Below are positions 23,457-32,284 of a DNA stretch of 47,330 bases, piece after piece. Below the pieces are notes generated by a model, which ran no database searches, was not told the origin of the DNA, and saw nothing but the letters and a program-made list of their open reading frames with translations. Source of the DNA: Candidatus Gastranaerophilales bacterium (lineage in GTDB: Bacteria > Cyanobacteriota > Vampirovibrionia > Gastranaerophilales > Gastranaerophilaceae); NCBI GenBank assembly GCA_944323265.1, contig CALURX010000013.1:1-47330 (forward strand), read 5' to 3'. Position numbers and translations under genes: made by a program. Within the stretch, counting starts at the first letter, position 1. Every line of letters starts with the position of its first letter.

Positions 23457-24587
23457 ATGGAAAAATTGCAAAAAAGACAAAACAGCAGTATAAATTTTTT
23501 AAGGTTTTTATTTACAGTCGGTATTTGCTTTATGCATTTGGTTTGCCAAGTTATAACACCATATATTGCCAAACCGTTACCTTATAATAACTTCGGTGCA
23601 ATAAGTTTTTGTGTTGAAATGTTTTTCATTATGGCAGGCTATTTTCTATTTTTTTCCAACAATTCTCTTAAAAAATATATCCTAAAAAGAATTGCTCGGC
23701 TCTGGCCTCTATTAGCTTTTTCTACTATCATTGCCGGTATATTAAGAACTTTTCATATATCTATGACATCTTTGACTTTAGGTGATATATGGAACTTACT
23801 ATTTCTGCAAGGAACCGGTCTGTATCAAGGATGTGCAACAAATGGGCCAGCCTGGTTTGTGGGAGTATTGTTCTGGGTATCTTTAGTATACTCATTGCTA
23901 AAAATAAAGTTAAGTGATAAGAACTTAGCATTTATAACGTCTTTTATAATCGTAATTTCTATATTTTTATTATGGCTGCCAAAGGGTGATATTATTTTTA
24001 CCAATGCAAGAGGCTACAGTCCTATTGGCGGCGGCTGGATTTCTATAATGATGCTGAGAGGTTTTATAGCAATAGGATTGGGTGTACTATTAGGAATTTT
24101 TCAAAAATATACTGTTTCAAATTTAAAATTTCAACATTTACAAAATCTTAGTAAAAGTAAAATAGTTTTTACTGCTATAGAAATTATTCTTTTTATATGC
24201 CTATGTAAGAATTTGATATTTGGTTATAATTCAATAAAACTAATTTGTTTATATTTTATTTCCCTAATACTCTTTTCAATGATGTTTTTCTTGTTTATTG
24301 GTAATTTAGGATACTTTTCTTCCATAATCTTAAATAAAAAAATATTTAATACCCTCGGAAACTATTCTTATTCTATATATATAATGCAAAATGTAGTATT
24401 TTATATTATTGATTATTGTCTAAGAACCTATTCAATACTAACATTTCATCCATATTTTGTAATTATTATTTCAATGCTTCTTTTCTTAAGTATTGGAATT
24501 GGCTCATATTATATTGTTAATTCAATAACAAATTATTTGTCGAATCTGATTAATAAAAATTCAAAAATAAAGGAGATATATTCATGA
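23457..24587 (+). CDS. Acyltransferase family 3 membrane protein
   Basis: A 376-residue protein with about ten hydrophobic helices and the acyltransferase-3 signatures: SINFLRFLFTVGICFMHL at residues 11-28 with the paired Arg and His, and FFIMAGYFLFF near 55. These inner-membrane enzymes O-acetylate (or add other short acyl groups to) sugars of surface polysaccharides. It starts 7 bases after rfbH and ends in a 4-base ATGA overlap with the aldolase gene. It is clearly more AT-rich than rfbFGH, as is common for polysaccharide-decoration genes gained separately. Target sugar is unknown. Confidence 0.85.
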   Translation: MEKLQKRQNSSINFLRFLFTVGICFMHLVCQVITPYIAKPLPYNNFGAISFCVEMFFIMAGYFLFFSNNSLKKYILKRIARLWPLLAFSTIIAGILRTFHISMTSLTLGDIWNLLFLQGTGLYQGCATNGPAWFVGVLFWVSLVYSLLKIKLSDKNLAFITSFIIVISIFLLWLPKGDIIFTNARGYSPIGGGWISIMMLRGFIAIGLGVLLGIFQKYTVSNLKFQHLQNLSKSKIVFTAIEIILFICLCKNLIFGYNSIKLICLYFISLILFSMMFFLFIGNLGYFSSIILNKKIFNTLGNYSYSIYIMQNVVFYIIDYCLRTYSILTFHPYFVIIISMLLFLSIGIGSYYIVNSITNYLSNLINKNSKIKEIYS

Positions 24588-25396
24588 ATTCACTAGAAAA
24601 ACGAATGGTAGATACATTAAAAGATTTGAAAGAAAATCATCACGTAGTCGGTATAAAAGCAGAATTTGAAGCCGAAGGAACTCGCTTGGAAGAAGCTTTG
24701 AGGCTAAAAGAAGTTGTAACAAAAGCCGGATTGGAACTTACAATAAAAATCGGCGGTTGTGAGGCCATTAAAGATATGTATGATGCAAGAACTATCGGCG
24801 TAAGTACAATTGTTGCTCCAATGATAGAAACTCCTTATGCTATGAAAAAGTATGTTCAAGCAACAAAATTTGTTTTTCCGGAAGAAGAAAGAAAAGATAT
24901 TAAATTTCTTATAAATTTAGAAACAATAACCGGATATGTGAACTTAAAAGAAATGATACAATCGCCGTCTTTTTCAGAAATCAGCGGCATTGTTCTTGGG
25001 CGTGTTGATATGACTGGTTCTATGGGATTAACAAGAGAAGATATAAATTCAGAAAAAATTCTTGATATTGCAAAAGTTTTATCTTCCGAGATGGCAAAAG
25101 TTAATAAAGACATGGTTATAGGTGGCGGCGTTTCAGCCCACTCTCTGCCATTCTTTAAAGAACTTCCTTATTTATCAAGATTTGAAACAAGAAAAATTAT
25201 TTTTGATGCTCAAAAAGCTCTTTCTGATAAAAATGCTGACAAAGGTATCCTAAAAGCAGTAGGATTCGAACTTATGTGGCTTAAGAATAAACGCGAATTC
25301 TACAGAATGATTTTTGACGAGGATTTCCAGAGATTGCAAATGCTTGAAGCACGATATAAAAAATTGATAGAAGAAGCCGGCGGTGTTTATGCATAA
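24584..25396 (+). CDS. HpcH/HpaI-type aldolase (citrate-lyase beta superfamily)
   Basis: The protein (270 residues) is a TIM barrel of the HpcH/HpaI/CitE superfamily. Seen: EGTRLEEALRLKEV near 27, the acidic segment LINLETITGY near 108 and the metal/carboxylate-binding LGRVDMTGSMGL near 135. Family members carry out reversible aldol chemistry with pyruvate or cleave acyl-CoA substrates, using a divalent metal. AAGGAG precedes the ATG. It is the first of three tightly overlapping genes (aldolase, dehydrogenase, cyclase-like), so a joint pathway is likely. In this operon it probably joins or cleaves a three-carbon unit during synthesis of an unusual sugar or cyclitol; the substrate is inference. 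Confidence 0.75.
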   Translation: MNSLEKRMVDTLKDLKENHHVVGIKAEFEAEGTRLEEALRLKEVVTKAGLELTIKIGGCEAIKDMYDARTIGVSTIVAPMIETPYAMKKYVQATKFVFPEEERKDIKFLINLETITGYVNLKEMIQSPSFSEISGIVLGRVDMTGSMGLTREDINSEKILDIAKVLSSEMAKVNKDMVIGGGVSAHSLPFFKELPYLSRFETRKIIFDAQKALSDKNADKGILKAVGFELMWLKNKREFYRMIFDEDFQRLQMLEARYKKLIEEAGGVYA

Positions 25397-26048
25397 AGCT
25401 TTAATCACCGGCGCTTCCAGAGGTATCGGGAAGGCAATAAAAAATCTGTTTGAAGAAAGAGGAATTATAGTATACTCACCTTCAAGACAAGAAATGGATT
25501 TGCGCTCAAATGAAAGTATCGAGCACTACGTTTCTACTCTTGATAATGTGGATATATTAGTTAATTGTGCCGGAATTAATGAGCTTGCATCAATTGAAGA
25601 AATGACAGAAGAAAAACTGCAAGAAATGATTCAGGTCAATTTGATTGCACAAACAGGACTTATAAAATACATTACACCTGTTATGAAAAGGCAGAATTAC
25701 GGCAGAATCGTAAATTTTGCATCAATTTGGTGCGATTTTTCCAAAGAGCGCAGAATAATGTATTCAATAGCAAAGTCAGGAGTTAAAGGACTTACGACAG
25801 CAGCTGCAGTTGAATTGTCAAAATACAATATTCTGGTAAACGCGGTAGCACCCGGATTTGTTAATACAGAAATGACATCAAAAAATAATACTCCAGAACA
25901 AATTCAGACACTTGCGGAAGCCCTGCCGATAAAAAGATTGGCAGAACCTAAAGAAATTGCCGAATTTGTTTATTTTTTGGCAAGTGAAAAAAATTCTTTT
26001 ATAACAGGTCAAACAATTTTCATTGACGGAGGCTTTTCATGCGTCTAG
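25389..26048 (+). CDS. Short-chain dehydrogenase/reductase
   Basis: In this 219-residue protein the NAD(P)-binding TGASRGIGKAI is at residues 7-17, NCAGINE near 60, Ser in NFASIW near 112 and the catalytic Tyr-x3-Lys in MYSIAKSG near 127; the C-terminal FITGQTIFIDGGFS is typical of classical SDRs. I start at the ATG 25389, which overlaps the aldolase stop by 8 bases, instead of the GTG two codons upstream. It overlaps the cyclase-like gene by 10 bases. It presumably oxidises or reduces the product of the aldolase or the substrate of the cyclase. Cofactor: an acidic or basic residue after strand 2 is ambiguous. Confidence 0.85.
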   Translation: MHKALITGASRGIGKAIKNLFEERGIIVYSPSRQEMDLRSNESIEHYVSTLDNVDILVNCAGINELASIEEMTEEKLQEMIQVNLIAQTGLIKYITPVMKRQNYGRIVNFASIWCDFSKERRIMYSIAKSGVKGLTTAAAVELSKYNILVNAVAPGFVNTEMTSKNNTPEQIQTLAEALPIKRLAEPKEIAEFVYFLASEKNSFITGQTIFIDGGFSCV

Positions 26049-27118
26049 ATACAATAACTATTAAATCTAATATCAAGGATTACAGCGTTTATTTTGAAAA
26101 TAATGCGGATTTTCTGGAAAGGATAGCTTCAAAAGAAAATACCATTTTTGTTGTAGACAGCAATGTTTGGGAAGCTCACCAAGAAACAACTCTCGCAAAA
26201 ATTCCGCAGGATAAACTAATTCTTCTTCCTATCAGCGAGGACTTGAAAAATATTAACACTGTATGTGAACTCTATGAAAAAATTATGTCATTTGCACCTC
26301 GCAAAAACCTTACCTTGGTTTCAATCGGCGGAGGAATTACCCAAGACCTTACAGGCTTTGCAGCCTCATCACTCTATAGGGGAATAAATTGGATATTTAT
26401 ACCGACAACCCTGCTTGCGCAGGTTGACAGTTGTATCGGGGCAAAAACATCTCTTAATTTTAAACATTATAAAAATCTTGTAGGAACTTTTTATCCTCCA
26501 TCAGAAATTTATATTTATCCGGAGTTCCTGAAAACTTTAACAAGAGAAGATTTTTACTCAGGTGTCGGTGAAATGGCAAAACTCCACCTTATGAGCGGAG
26601 AAGATAATACTAAAATATTTATTGAATCATTGGATAAGATTGATAAACAAGACCAGGAAACACTTCTTGCAAGAACTCAAAATTGCTTGAAGATAAAAAA
26701 ATCTTATATTGAAGATGACGAGTTTGATACAGGAAAACGTAATATGCTCAATTACGGCCATTGTTTCGGGCACGCAATAGAAAGTGCTACAGACTTTAGG
26801 ATTTCTCATGGTCAAGCCGTTGTTTTGGGGATGATTCTTGCTAACAAAGAAGCTGTAAGATTAGGACTTTTATCCCAAACGATGGAAGAATTTATATGCC
26901 AAAATGTACTAAAACCAATATTAGTCGTTGACATTCCGGAGATTAATATTGAAAAAACAATAGATGCAATGAGGCAGGATAAAAAGAATTTAGGTAAAGG
27001 ATTAGCACTTGTGATGTTGACAGATAGTTACCAAATGCAAAAAATCACAAATATGACAACAGAAGAAGCCGGAGAGATTTTACTACAATGCCAAAGATTA
27101 AGTTATCAGACTATATAG
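26039..27118 (+). CDS. 3-dehydroquinate-synthase-like sugar phosphate cyclase
   Basis: This 359-residue protein of the DHQS superfamily has the NAD-binding SIGGGITQDLTGFAAS near 96, PTTLLAQVDSCIGAKTSLN near 120, the metal ligands in GEMAK (near 182), NYGHCFGHAIE (near 238) and HGQAVVLGM (near 260), and DKKNLG near 320. It departs from AroB at several conserved places: VGGKTGVN is IGAKTSLN, HGEA is HGQA and GDLxGF is QDLTGF. Those differences, and its place inside a sugar operon between an SDR and a ThDP enzyme, argue for a specialised cyclase instead of shikimate-pathway AroB. Likely role: NAD-dependent ring closure of a keto-sugar phosphate to a cyclitol precursor. It overlaps both neighbours (10 and 31 bases). 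Confidence 0.75.
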   Translation: MRLDTITIKSNIKDYSVYFENNADFLERIASKENTIFVVDSNVWEAHQETTLAKIPQDKLILLPISEDLKNINTVCELYEKIMSFAPRKNLTLVSIGGGITQDLTGFAASSLYRGINWIFIPTTLLAQVDSCIGAKTSLNFKHYKNLVGTFYPPSEIYIYPEFLKTLTREDFYSGVGEMAKLHLMSGEDNTKIFIESLDKIDKQDQETLLARTQNCLKIKKSYIEDDEFDTGKRNMLNYGHCFGHAIESATDFRISHGQAVVLGMILANKEAVRLGLLSQTMEEFICQNVLKPILVVDIPEINIEKTIDAMRQDKKNLGKGLALVMLTDSYQMQKITNMTTEEAGEILLQCQRLSYQTI

Positions 27119-28881
27119 CGAAAAGATTAAAAGAACATGGGGTCGAGCACTTTTTTATGGTGTCCGGAGGCGGCGCTATGCACCTTAACGACAGCCTTGG
27201 AAGGGTTATCCCATACACGGCTAATCATCACGAGCAGGCTTGCGCAATTGCTGCGGAAGGTTACGCAAGAGTTAATCAAAGACTTGCGGTAGTGAATGTT
27301 ACAACAGGCCCCGGAGGTTTAAACTGTCTGAACGGTGTTTTCGGACAATGGACAGATTCAGTTCCGGTTCTGTATATTTCAGGTCAGGTTAAATACACGA
27401 CAACAATGGCATCTTGTCCGGACATTCCTCTCAGACAGCTTGGTGATCAGGAAGTTGATATTATATCGGTTGTAAAACCGCTGACTAAATATGCCCAAAT
27501 GGTTACGGAACCAAACAAGATAAAATACTATCTTGATAAAGCAGTCTATGAAGCTACAACAGGCAGAAAAGGCCCTGTTTGGCTTGATATTCCGATAAAT
27601 ATTCAGGCGTCAATAATTGAAGAAGACGAGCTTGAAGAATTTACTCCGCCTCAAAAGATTGAATATGAGTTAAAAATAGAAGAGATTGTTCATAGATTAA
27701 AAGAGGCAAAAAAGCCGTTGATTATAGCAGGCCACGGAATCAGGCTTGCCGGACAAACAGACAATTTCAGAAAATTAGTTAAAAACTTAAGCATTCCCGT
27801 TGTTACAACTTTTAACGGCTTTGACCTAATCCAGACAGAGAATCCCGATTATATCGGCAGAATCGGAACCGTAGGGCAAAGAGCCGGAAACTTCGCGCTT
27901 CAAAACGCTGATTTGATACTTTGTCTCGGAACACGCAACAACATAAGGCAGGTAAGCTATAATTGGGAAAATTATGCAAAAAATGCCTGCAAAATTATTG
28001 TTGATATTGACAGGGCAGAGCTTGAGAAACCGACACTTAAACCGGATTTGGCAGTTAATGCGGACTTAAAGGACTTTATCCCTGCACTAATACAAACTCT
28101 AAGCCAACACCATGACAGCGGTTTTGCTCAAACATTTACCCCATGGATGGAATTTTGCCGGAATTTGAGGGATAAATACTCTTTTGAAAATCATCCCGAG
28201 CAGACGCAGGGCGAAAGTGTGATTAATCCTTATTATTTCACTTATGAATTAACAAAGTCTCTCAAAGAGGATGATATTTTTGTAATGGCAAACGGCTCGG
28301 CCTGTGTTTGTCCGTTCCAGAATGCAATAGTTAAAAAAGGACAAAGATATATACTCAATTCCGGCAATGCTTCAATGGGTTATGCACTGCCTGCCTCAAT
28401 CGGTGCAAGCTATGAAGCAAACGGACGAAATGTAATCTGTCTTGAAGGCGACGGTTCAATTATGATGAATCTGCAAGAGTTACAGACAATTGTATATAAC
28501 AAATTGCCGATAAAACTTTTTGTAATCAATAATAACGGTTACTCTTCCATCCGCCAGACACAGAGAAATTTCTTTGAAGGGCACATGACAGGCTCGGGAA
28601 TTGAAAGCGGAGTGAGTGTACCGGATTTTGTCAAAATTGGAGAGGCGTTCGGGTTAAAAAGCAGAAGAATAACAAATCCGAAAACCATGCCGGAGGATAT
28701 AAAAGAAGTCTTGTCTGCACCCGGTGCAGTCCTGTGTGAAGTAATGGTTGAGAAGGAATATTCATTCCTTCCGAAACTTTCCGCAAGAAAGCTTGCTGAC
28801 GGAACAATGGTCTCCCCGAGTTTGGAAGATATGTATCCGTTCTTAGATAGAAAAGAATTTGAGGAGTGTATCTATGAATAG
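27088..28881 (+). CDS. Thiamine-diphosphate-dependent acetolactate-synthase-like enzyme, YerE-like
   Basis: A 597-residue, three-domain ThDP enzyme: the activating Glu lies in NHHEQACAIAAEGYAR near residue 48, FAD/nucleotide-type middle domain around 200-340, and the ThDP-Mg motif GDGSIMMNLQELQTIVYN near 453 with NNNGY closing it. In a CDP-dideoxysugar setting the closest functional precedent is YerE of the yersiniose pathway, which adds a two-carbon acetyl unit from pyruvate to C4 of the CDP-3,6-dideoxy-4-ketosugar. An IolD-like C-C hydrolase acting on a cyclitol dione is the main alternative, given the adjacent cyclase. It overlaps the cyclase-like gene by 31 bases and the epimerase gene by 8. 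Confidence 0.75.
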   Translation: MPKIKLSDYIAKRLKEHGVEHFFMVSGGGAMHLNDSLGRVIPYTANHHEQACAIAAEGYARVNQRLAVVNVTTGPGGLNCLNGVFGQWTDSVPVLYISGQVKYTTTMASCPDIPLRQLGDQEVDIISVVKPLTKYAQMVTEPNKIKYYLDKAVYEATTGRKGPVWLDIPINIQASIIEEDELEEFTPPQKIEYELKIEEIVHRLKEAKKPLIIAGHGIRLAGQTDNFRKLVKNLSIPVVTTFNGFDLIQTENPDYIGRIGTVGQRAGNFALQNADLILCLGTRNNIRQVSYNWENYAKNACKIIVDIDRAELEKPTLKPDLAVNADLKDFIPALIQTLSQHHDSGFAQTFTPWMEFCRNLRDKYSFENHPEQTQGESVINPYYFTYELTKSLKEDDIFVMANGSACVCPFQNAIVKKGQRYILNSGNASMGYALPASIGASYEANGRNVICLEGDGSIMMNLQELQTIVYNKLPIKLFVINNNGYSSIRQTQRNFFEGHMTGSGIESGVSVPDFVKIGEAFGLKSRRITNPKTMPEDIKEVLSAPGAVLCEVMVEKEYSFLPKLSARKLADGTMVSPSLEDMYPFLDRKEFEECIYE

Positions 28882-29956
28882 GATTTTAGAAGAAGACCTT
28901 GGATATGTATTATCTGACAACAATATAGACTGGAATAAATATTGTGGAAAAACCTTCCTTATAAGCGGTGCCTCCGGGGCATTAGCTTCATATATGGCAA
29001 AAACTCTTTTGTATTTTAATAAAAAAATATCCAATCCAATCAGAATCATTGCTCTTGTCAGAAATATTAACCGGGCCAAACAACAATATTCAGAATTTTT
29101 ACCTGATTCTAATTTAATTTTCTTAGAACAAGATGTAATCTATCCGGTGGTAACATATAGCGAAAATATTGATTATATAATCCATGCGGCGAGCCCGGCA
29201 AGCCCTAAATTATTTTTTTCAGATCCTGTAGGAACAATTAATGCAAATACATTAGGAACACATAATCTACTATGCTTAGCAAAAGAAAAAAATATCAAAA
29301 GTTTTCTTTTCTTTTCTTCCGGCGAGGTATACGGAAACATTTTTGAAAGAAAAAATTTAGTGAATGAGAATGATTATGGTATTATTAATCCTCTTGATGT
29401 TAGAAACTGTTATGCAGAAAGCAAAAAACTCGGTGAAAATATGTGCTATTGTTGGTTTCAACAATTTGGAATCCCCATCAAGATTGTAAGACCGGCACAC
29501 ACATACGGACCGGGATTTAAAGCTGATGACGGTCGGGCATTCTCTTCTTTTGTTAATTCTATAGCTAAAGGAGAAGATATCATATTAAAAAGTGACGGCA
29601 GCGCTAAACGTTCTTTCATATATTTAGCAGATGCTGTAAGAGCGTACTTTCTAATCTTGCAAAAAGGTAAAAATGGTGAAGCATATAACGTCGGCAATGA
29701 CAAGGAAATCTCAATAAAAGAACTTGCAGAGCTGCTAATTTCACTAAACGGAAATAAGCAGAAAATTATATATGACATACCCAAGGACAGCCCGAGCAGC
29801 AAATCCTCTCATGGGCAGCTTGATATAAGTAAAATAAAACAACTTGGCTGGCAGCCAGTGATTTCAGAAAAAGAAGGTTTTGACAGAACATTAAAATATT
29901 TGACAGACAACTTGAGGAGTTTTGATAATGACGAAAAAAATTTGTACCTGGTTTGA
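28874..29956 (+). CDS. NAD-dependent epimerase/dehydratase family protein
   Basis: The 360-residue extended SDR has the dinucleotide-binding SGASGALASYMAK near 31, HAASPASP near 104, Ser in FFSSGEVYG near 150 and Tyr-x3-Lys in CYAESKK near 187. PAHTYGPG and SFIYLADAVRA are typical of UDP-glucuronate decarboxylase and dTDP-sugar dehydratase relatives. In CDP-dideoxyhexose clusters this position is held by the C4 reductases (abequose/paratose synthase) or by YerF, which reduces the branched ketone. The ATG at 28874 with GAGGAG upstream is preferred to the TTG at 28859. It overlaps the ThDP gene by 8 bases and the radical SAM gene by 29. Confidence 0.75.
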   Translation: MNRILEEDLGYVLSDNNIDWNKYCGKTFLISGASGALASYMAKTLLYFNKKISNPIRIIALVRNINRAKQQYSEFLPDSNLIFLEQDVIYPVVTYSENIDYIIHAASPASPKLFFSDPVGTINANTLGTHNLLCLAKEKNIKSFLFFSSGEVYGNIFERKNLVNENDYGIINPLDVRNCYAESKKLGENMCYCWFQQFGIPIKIVRPAHTYGPGFKADDGRAFSSFVNSIAKGEDIILKSDGSAKRSFIYLADAVRAYFLILQKGKNGEAYNVGNDKEISIKELAELLISLNGNKQKIIYDIPKDSPSSKSSHGQLDISKIKQLGWQPVISEKEGFDRTLKYLTDNLRSFDNDEKNLYLV

Positions 29957-31163
29957 TGCTAATCAGGTAGGGGCAATTAGATTTGAACATAATACTGTAT
30001 GGGCCTGTTGCTACCGTTCAATACCATTAATCAGCAACATTATGGATTTTTCAAAAATCTCTGTATCAGAGATTATACAAAAACGTAATGAACTTTATGA
30101 AGGTATAAATAACCAAACACGTCATGAATGCGATGGGTGTCAAAATTTATGTATGAAAAACGAAGCCGAAATTAACTTAAATAAAATTAATTCACTTATA
30201 CTTTTACCGTTCACTACTTGTAATTTAAGATGTAAATACTGCTATTTATCAAAAGAACAGTTAGGCTCAAAAATGCAAGTGCACAAAGTTTTACCTATTA
30301 TTGAAAATTTAAAAAAACAGAATTTTGTGACAGATAATTTTGAACTTTGCCTCGGAGGAGGAGAGCCTTTGTTATTAGATGACCTTCCTGAGACTGCACA
30401 ATATATGCAAAAAAATTTTGTAAATCCTACTTTTAAAATTATGTCAAACTTTACAATTAGTTCAAAGGTTAATGAACTAATAAATACACTAAAAGATTTG
30501 AAAGGTATATGCAGAAAGACTTATACATCCATTGATTGCGGCACTCCAGAAAGTTATAAAAAAATTAGAGGCAGTAACCTTTTCTACACATTAATAGATA
30601 ATTTATATAATGCCGCATCCAGTGGTGCTTTCGATATAATAGAACTCAAATATCTTTTATTAGAAGACGGTTCCAATTTGTCTGATGAAGATATTTTTGG
30701 TTTTTTAGATATAGTAAAATTTATATCAAAAAATAGCAAAGCAACAATATGGGTAACAATAGACGCAGATTATGGTGAAAACAGAATTGATGCTGATGAA
30801 AATAAAAAAGATTCACTAACTAATAAGCCGATATCAGATGAGATGCTTAATGCCGCGGCCAAAATATACTATGTGGTTACAAATTACCTTAACGCAACAA
30901 TATGGTGGTCAGGTGGAAGAATTACTGATGCAACTGTACAAGGGAAAAAGGATATTAACAGAATAATTTCTGCCGGAAATGAATATATAAACAAACCAAA
31001 AACAAATTCTGAGACATTCTACTTGAGCAGATACTGCAATGTCACCCAACAAAATCAGCCTGCAGCAAAAAATGTGAATAAACTATTCTCTATTGTTAAT
31101 GAAGAAAGGCATAAAGTAATAACAATATTAGGCTTGAAGATAAAATTTAGGAGACAGGGATAA
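29928..31163 (+). CDS. Radical SAM protein of the polysaccharide operon
   Basis: The 411-residue product has the radical SAM cluster motif CNLRCKYC near residues 98-105, followed by the SAM-binding GGGEPL near 143. Before the core lie WACCYRS and ECDGCQNLC, Cys that could bind an auxiliary cluster as in SPASM-like or twitch proteins, although here they are N-terminal. The C-terminus (HKVITILGLKIKFRRQG) is a hydrophobic/basic tail similar to that of the neighbouring GT2. The ATG at 29928 with GAGGAG 8 bases upstream is preferred. It lies 2 bases before the next glycosyltransferase. Radical SAM enzymes in such operons can epimerise, deoxygenate or methylate sugars; the reaction here is unknown. 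Confidence 0.8.
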   Translation: MTKKICTWFDANQVGAIRFEHNTVWACCYRSIPLISNIMDFSKISVSEIIQKRNELYEGINNQTRHECDGCQNLCMKNEAEINLNKINSLILLPFTTCNLRCKYCYLSKEQLGSKMQVHKVLPIIENLKKQNFVTDNFELCLGGGEPLLLDDLPETAQYMQKNFVNPTFKIMSNFTISSKVNELINTLKDLKGICRKTYTSIDCGTPESYKKIRGSNLFYTLIDNLYNAASSGAFDIIELKYLLLEDGSNLSDEDIFGFLDIVKFISKNSKATIWVTIDADYGENRIDADENKKDSLTNKPISDEMLNAAAKIYYVVTNYLNATIWWSGGRITDATVQGKKDINRIISAGNEYINKPKTNSETFYLSRYCNVTQQNQPAAKNVNKLFSIVNEERHKVITILGLKIKFRRQG

Positions 31164-31165
31164 AC

Positions 31166-32284
31166 ATGGAACTTAAAAATAAATTAGAAATTCTTCTTGT
31201 AACATATAACAGAAAAGAATATTTACAAAAAACATTTAATCAAATATTATCAAATACCTCACCCATCAAAGATTTTGATATTACGATACTTGATAATGCT
31301 TCTACGGACGGAACATCCGAACTTATTGAAGAATATTGCAAAAAAATGCCTAATTTAAGACATATCCGCCACAAAATAAACATTGGCGGTGATGCAAATA
31401 TTTGCAGAGCATTTGAACTTGGTGTAGCATCCGGTAAAGAATATGTCTGGGTCTTATGTGATGATGATAAATTTGATTTTTCAAACTGGGATATGGTAGA
31501 AAATGAAATTGCAAAGGGTACTGACATTGTTTGTGTAGCAAATTATTGTTTTCCTGAGAAAAAATATTTTAATGATAAAGCTTATCAGATTTTTCAATTA
31601 ACCTTTGTTCCGGCTGGAATTTATAAAACCAGCTTAATTAATGATACAGTGCTGACCAATATGTATAATTCAACATATACTCTATTCCAACAGTCCTGTA
31701 TTACTATTGAAGCAATAAATAAAAACAAACATATTGCTGTATTAAAAAATGCCATTGTTGACTCTGGTTTACATTATGAAGATGCTTGCCGTGATGTAGC
31801 ATATACCAGAGCTACTGATAAAAATAATGTTTTAAAAAGAAGAGAATATATAAGCTGGATTCTTGGTTACTCTAATATATTATATTTACTTAAAAATATT
31901 GATTTCGAAAAGGATTGCATGGATATCGCAATCCCCAATGTTGAAATTTTTGGTTCCTGGCCGGCTTTTTACATGCAAATAAAAAAATTATATTTTAATT
32001 ATAATAACTTCGAATACTTTTTTGAAATTTTTAAACTATTAAGTAATCCTAAAAAATTAAAACTATTGTTTTACTCACTTTCTCCTATTATAATATATAA
32101 AGATTCCAAACGGAATTTAATGTGTATGTTATTTTCAAAACTAAAAATCAGAATTTATTCTTCTAAATGGTTTGAACTAATCTTTTCACTTACCAATAAA
32201 GGTGATTATAAAATATTAAGAATTTTAGGCTTTTCTATGAAATTCAATAGAATCAATACACCTGGCAAGGGGAGGGGGGTATAA
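31166..32284 (+). CDS. Glycosyltransferase family 2, paralogue of the first operon GT
   Basis: This 372-residue protein has the GT-A domain motifs EILLVTYNRKEYL, ILDNASTDGT near 45 and the metal site CDDDKFD near 98. SPIKDFDI and INIGGDANICRAFELG match the GT2 at 19221 closely, so they are paralogues. After residue 250 the protein becomes Phe/Leu/Lys-rich and ends in ILRILGFSMKFNRI followed by PGKGRGV, which is encoded by a G-rich run with a G6 tract (32274-32279). A 75-bp spacer without a gene follows, containing a TATAAT-like box at the very end of the gene and ending in AGGAGGG before the next ATG. Confidence 0.85.
   Translation: MELKNKLEILLVTYNRKEYLQKTFNQILSNTSPIKDFDITILDNASTDGTSELIEEYCKKMPNLRHIRHKINIGGDANICRAFELGVASGKEYVWVLCDDDKFDFSNWDMVENEIAKGTDIVCVANYCFPEKKYFNDKAYQIFQLTFVPAGIYKTSLINDTVLTNMYNSTYTLFQQSCITIEAINKNKHIAVLKNAIVDSGLHYEDACRDVAYTRATDKNNVLKRREYISWILGYSNILYLLKNIDFEKDCMDIAIPNVEIFGSWPAFYMQIKKLYFNYNNFEYFFEIFKLLSNPKKLKLLFYSLSPIIIYKDSKRNLMCMLFSKLKIRIYSSKWFELIFSLTNKGDYKILRILGFSMKFNRINTPGKGRGV

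Noticed and set aside
26039..27118. Plain annotation as aroB
   Set aside because: Conserved AroB residues differ (IGAKTSLN, HGQA) and the gene is buried in a sugar operon with overlaps on both sides.
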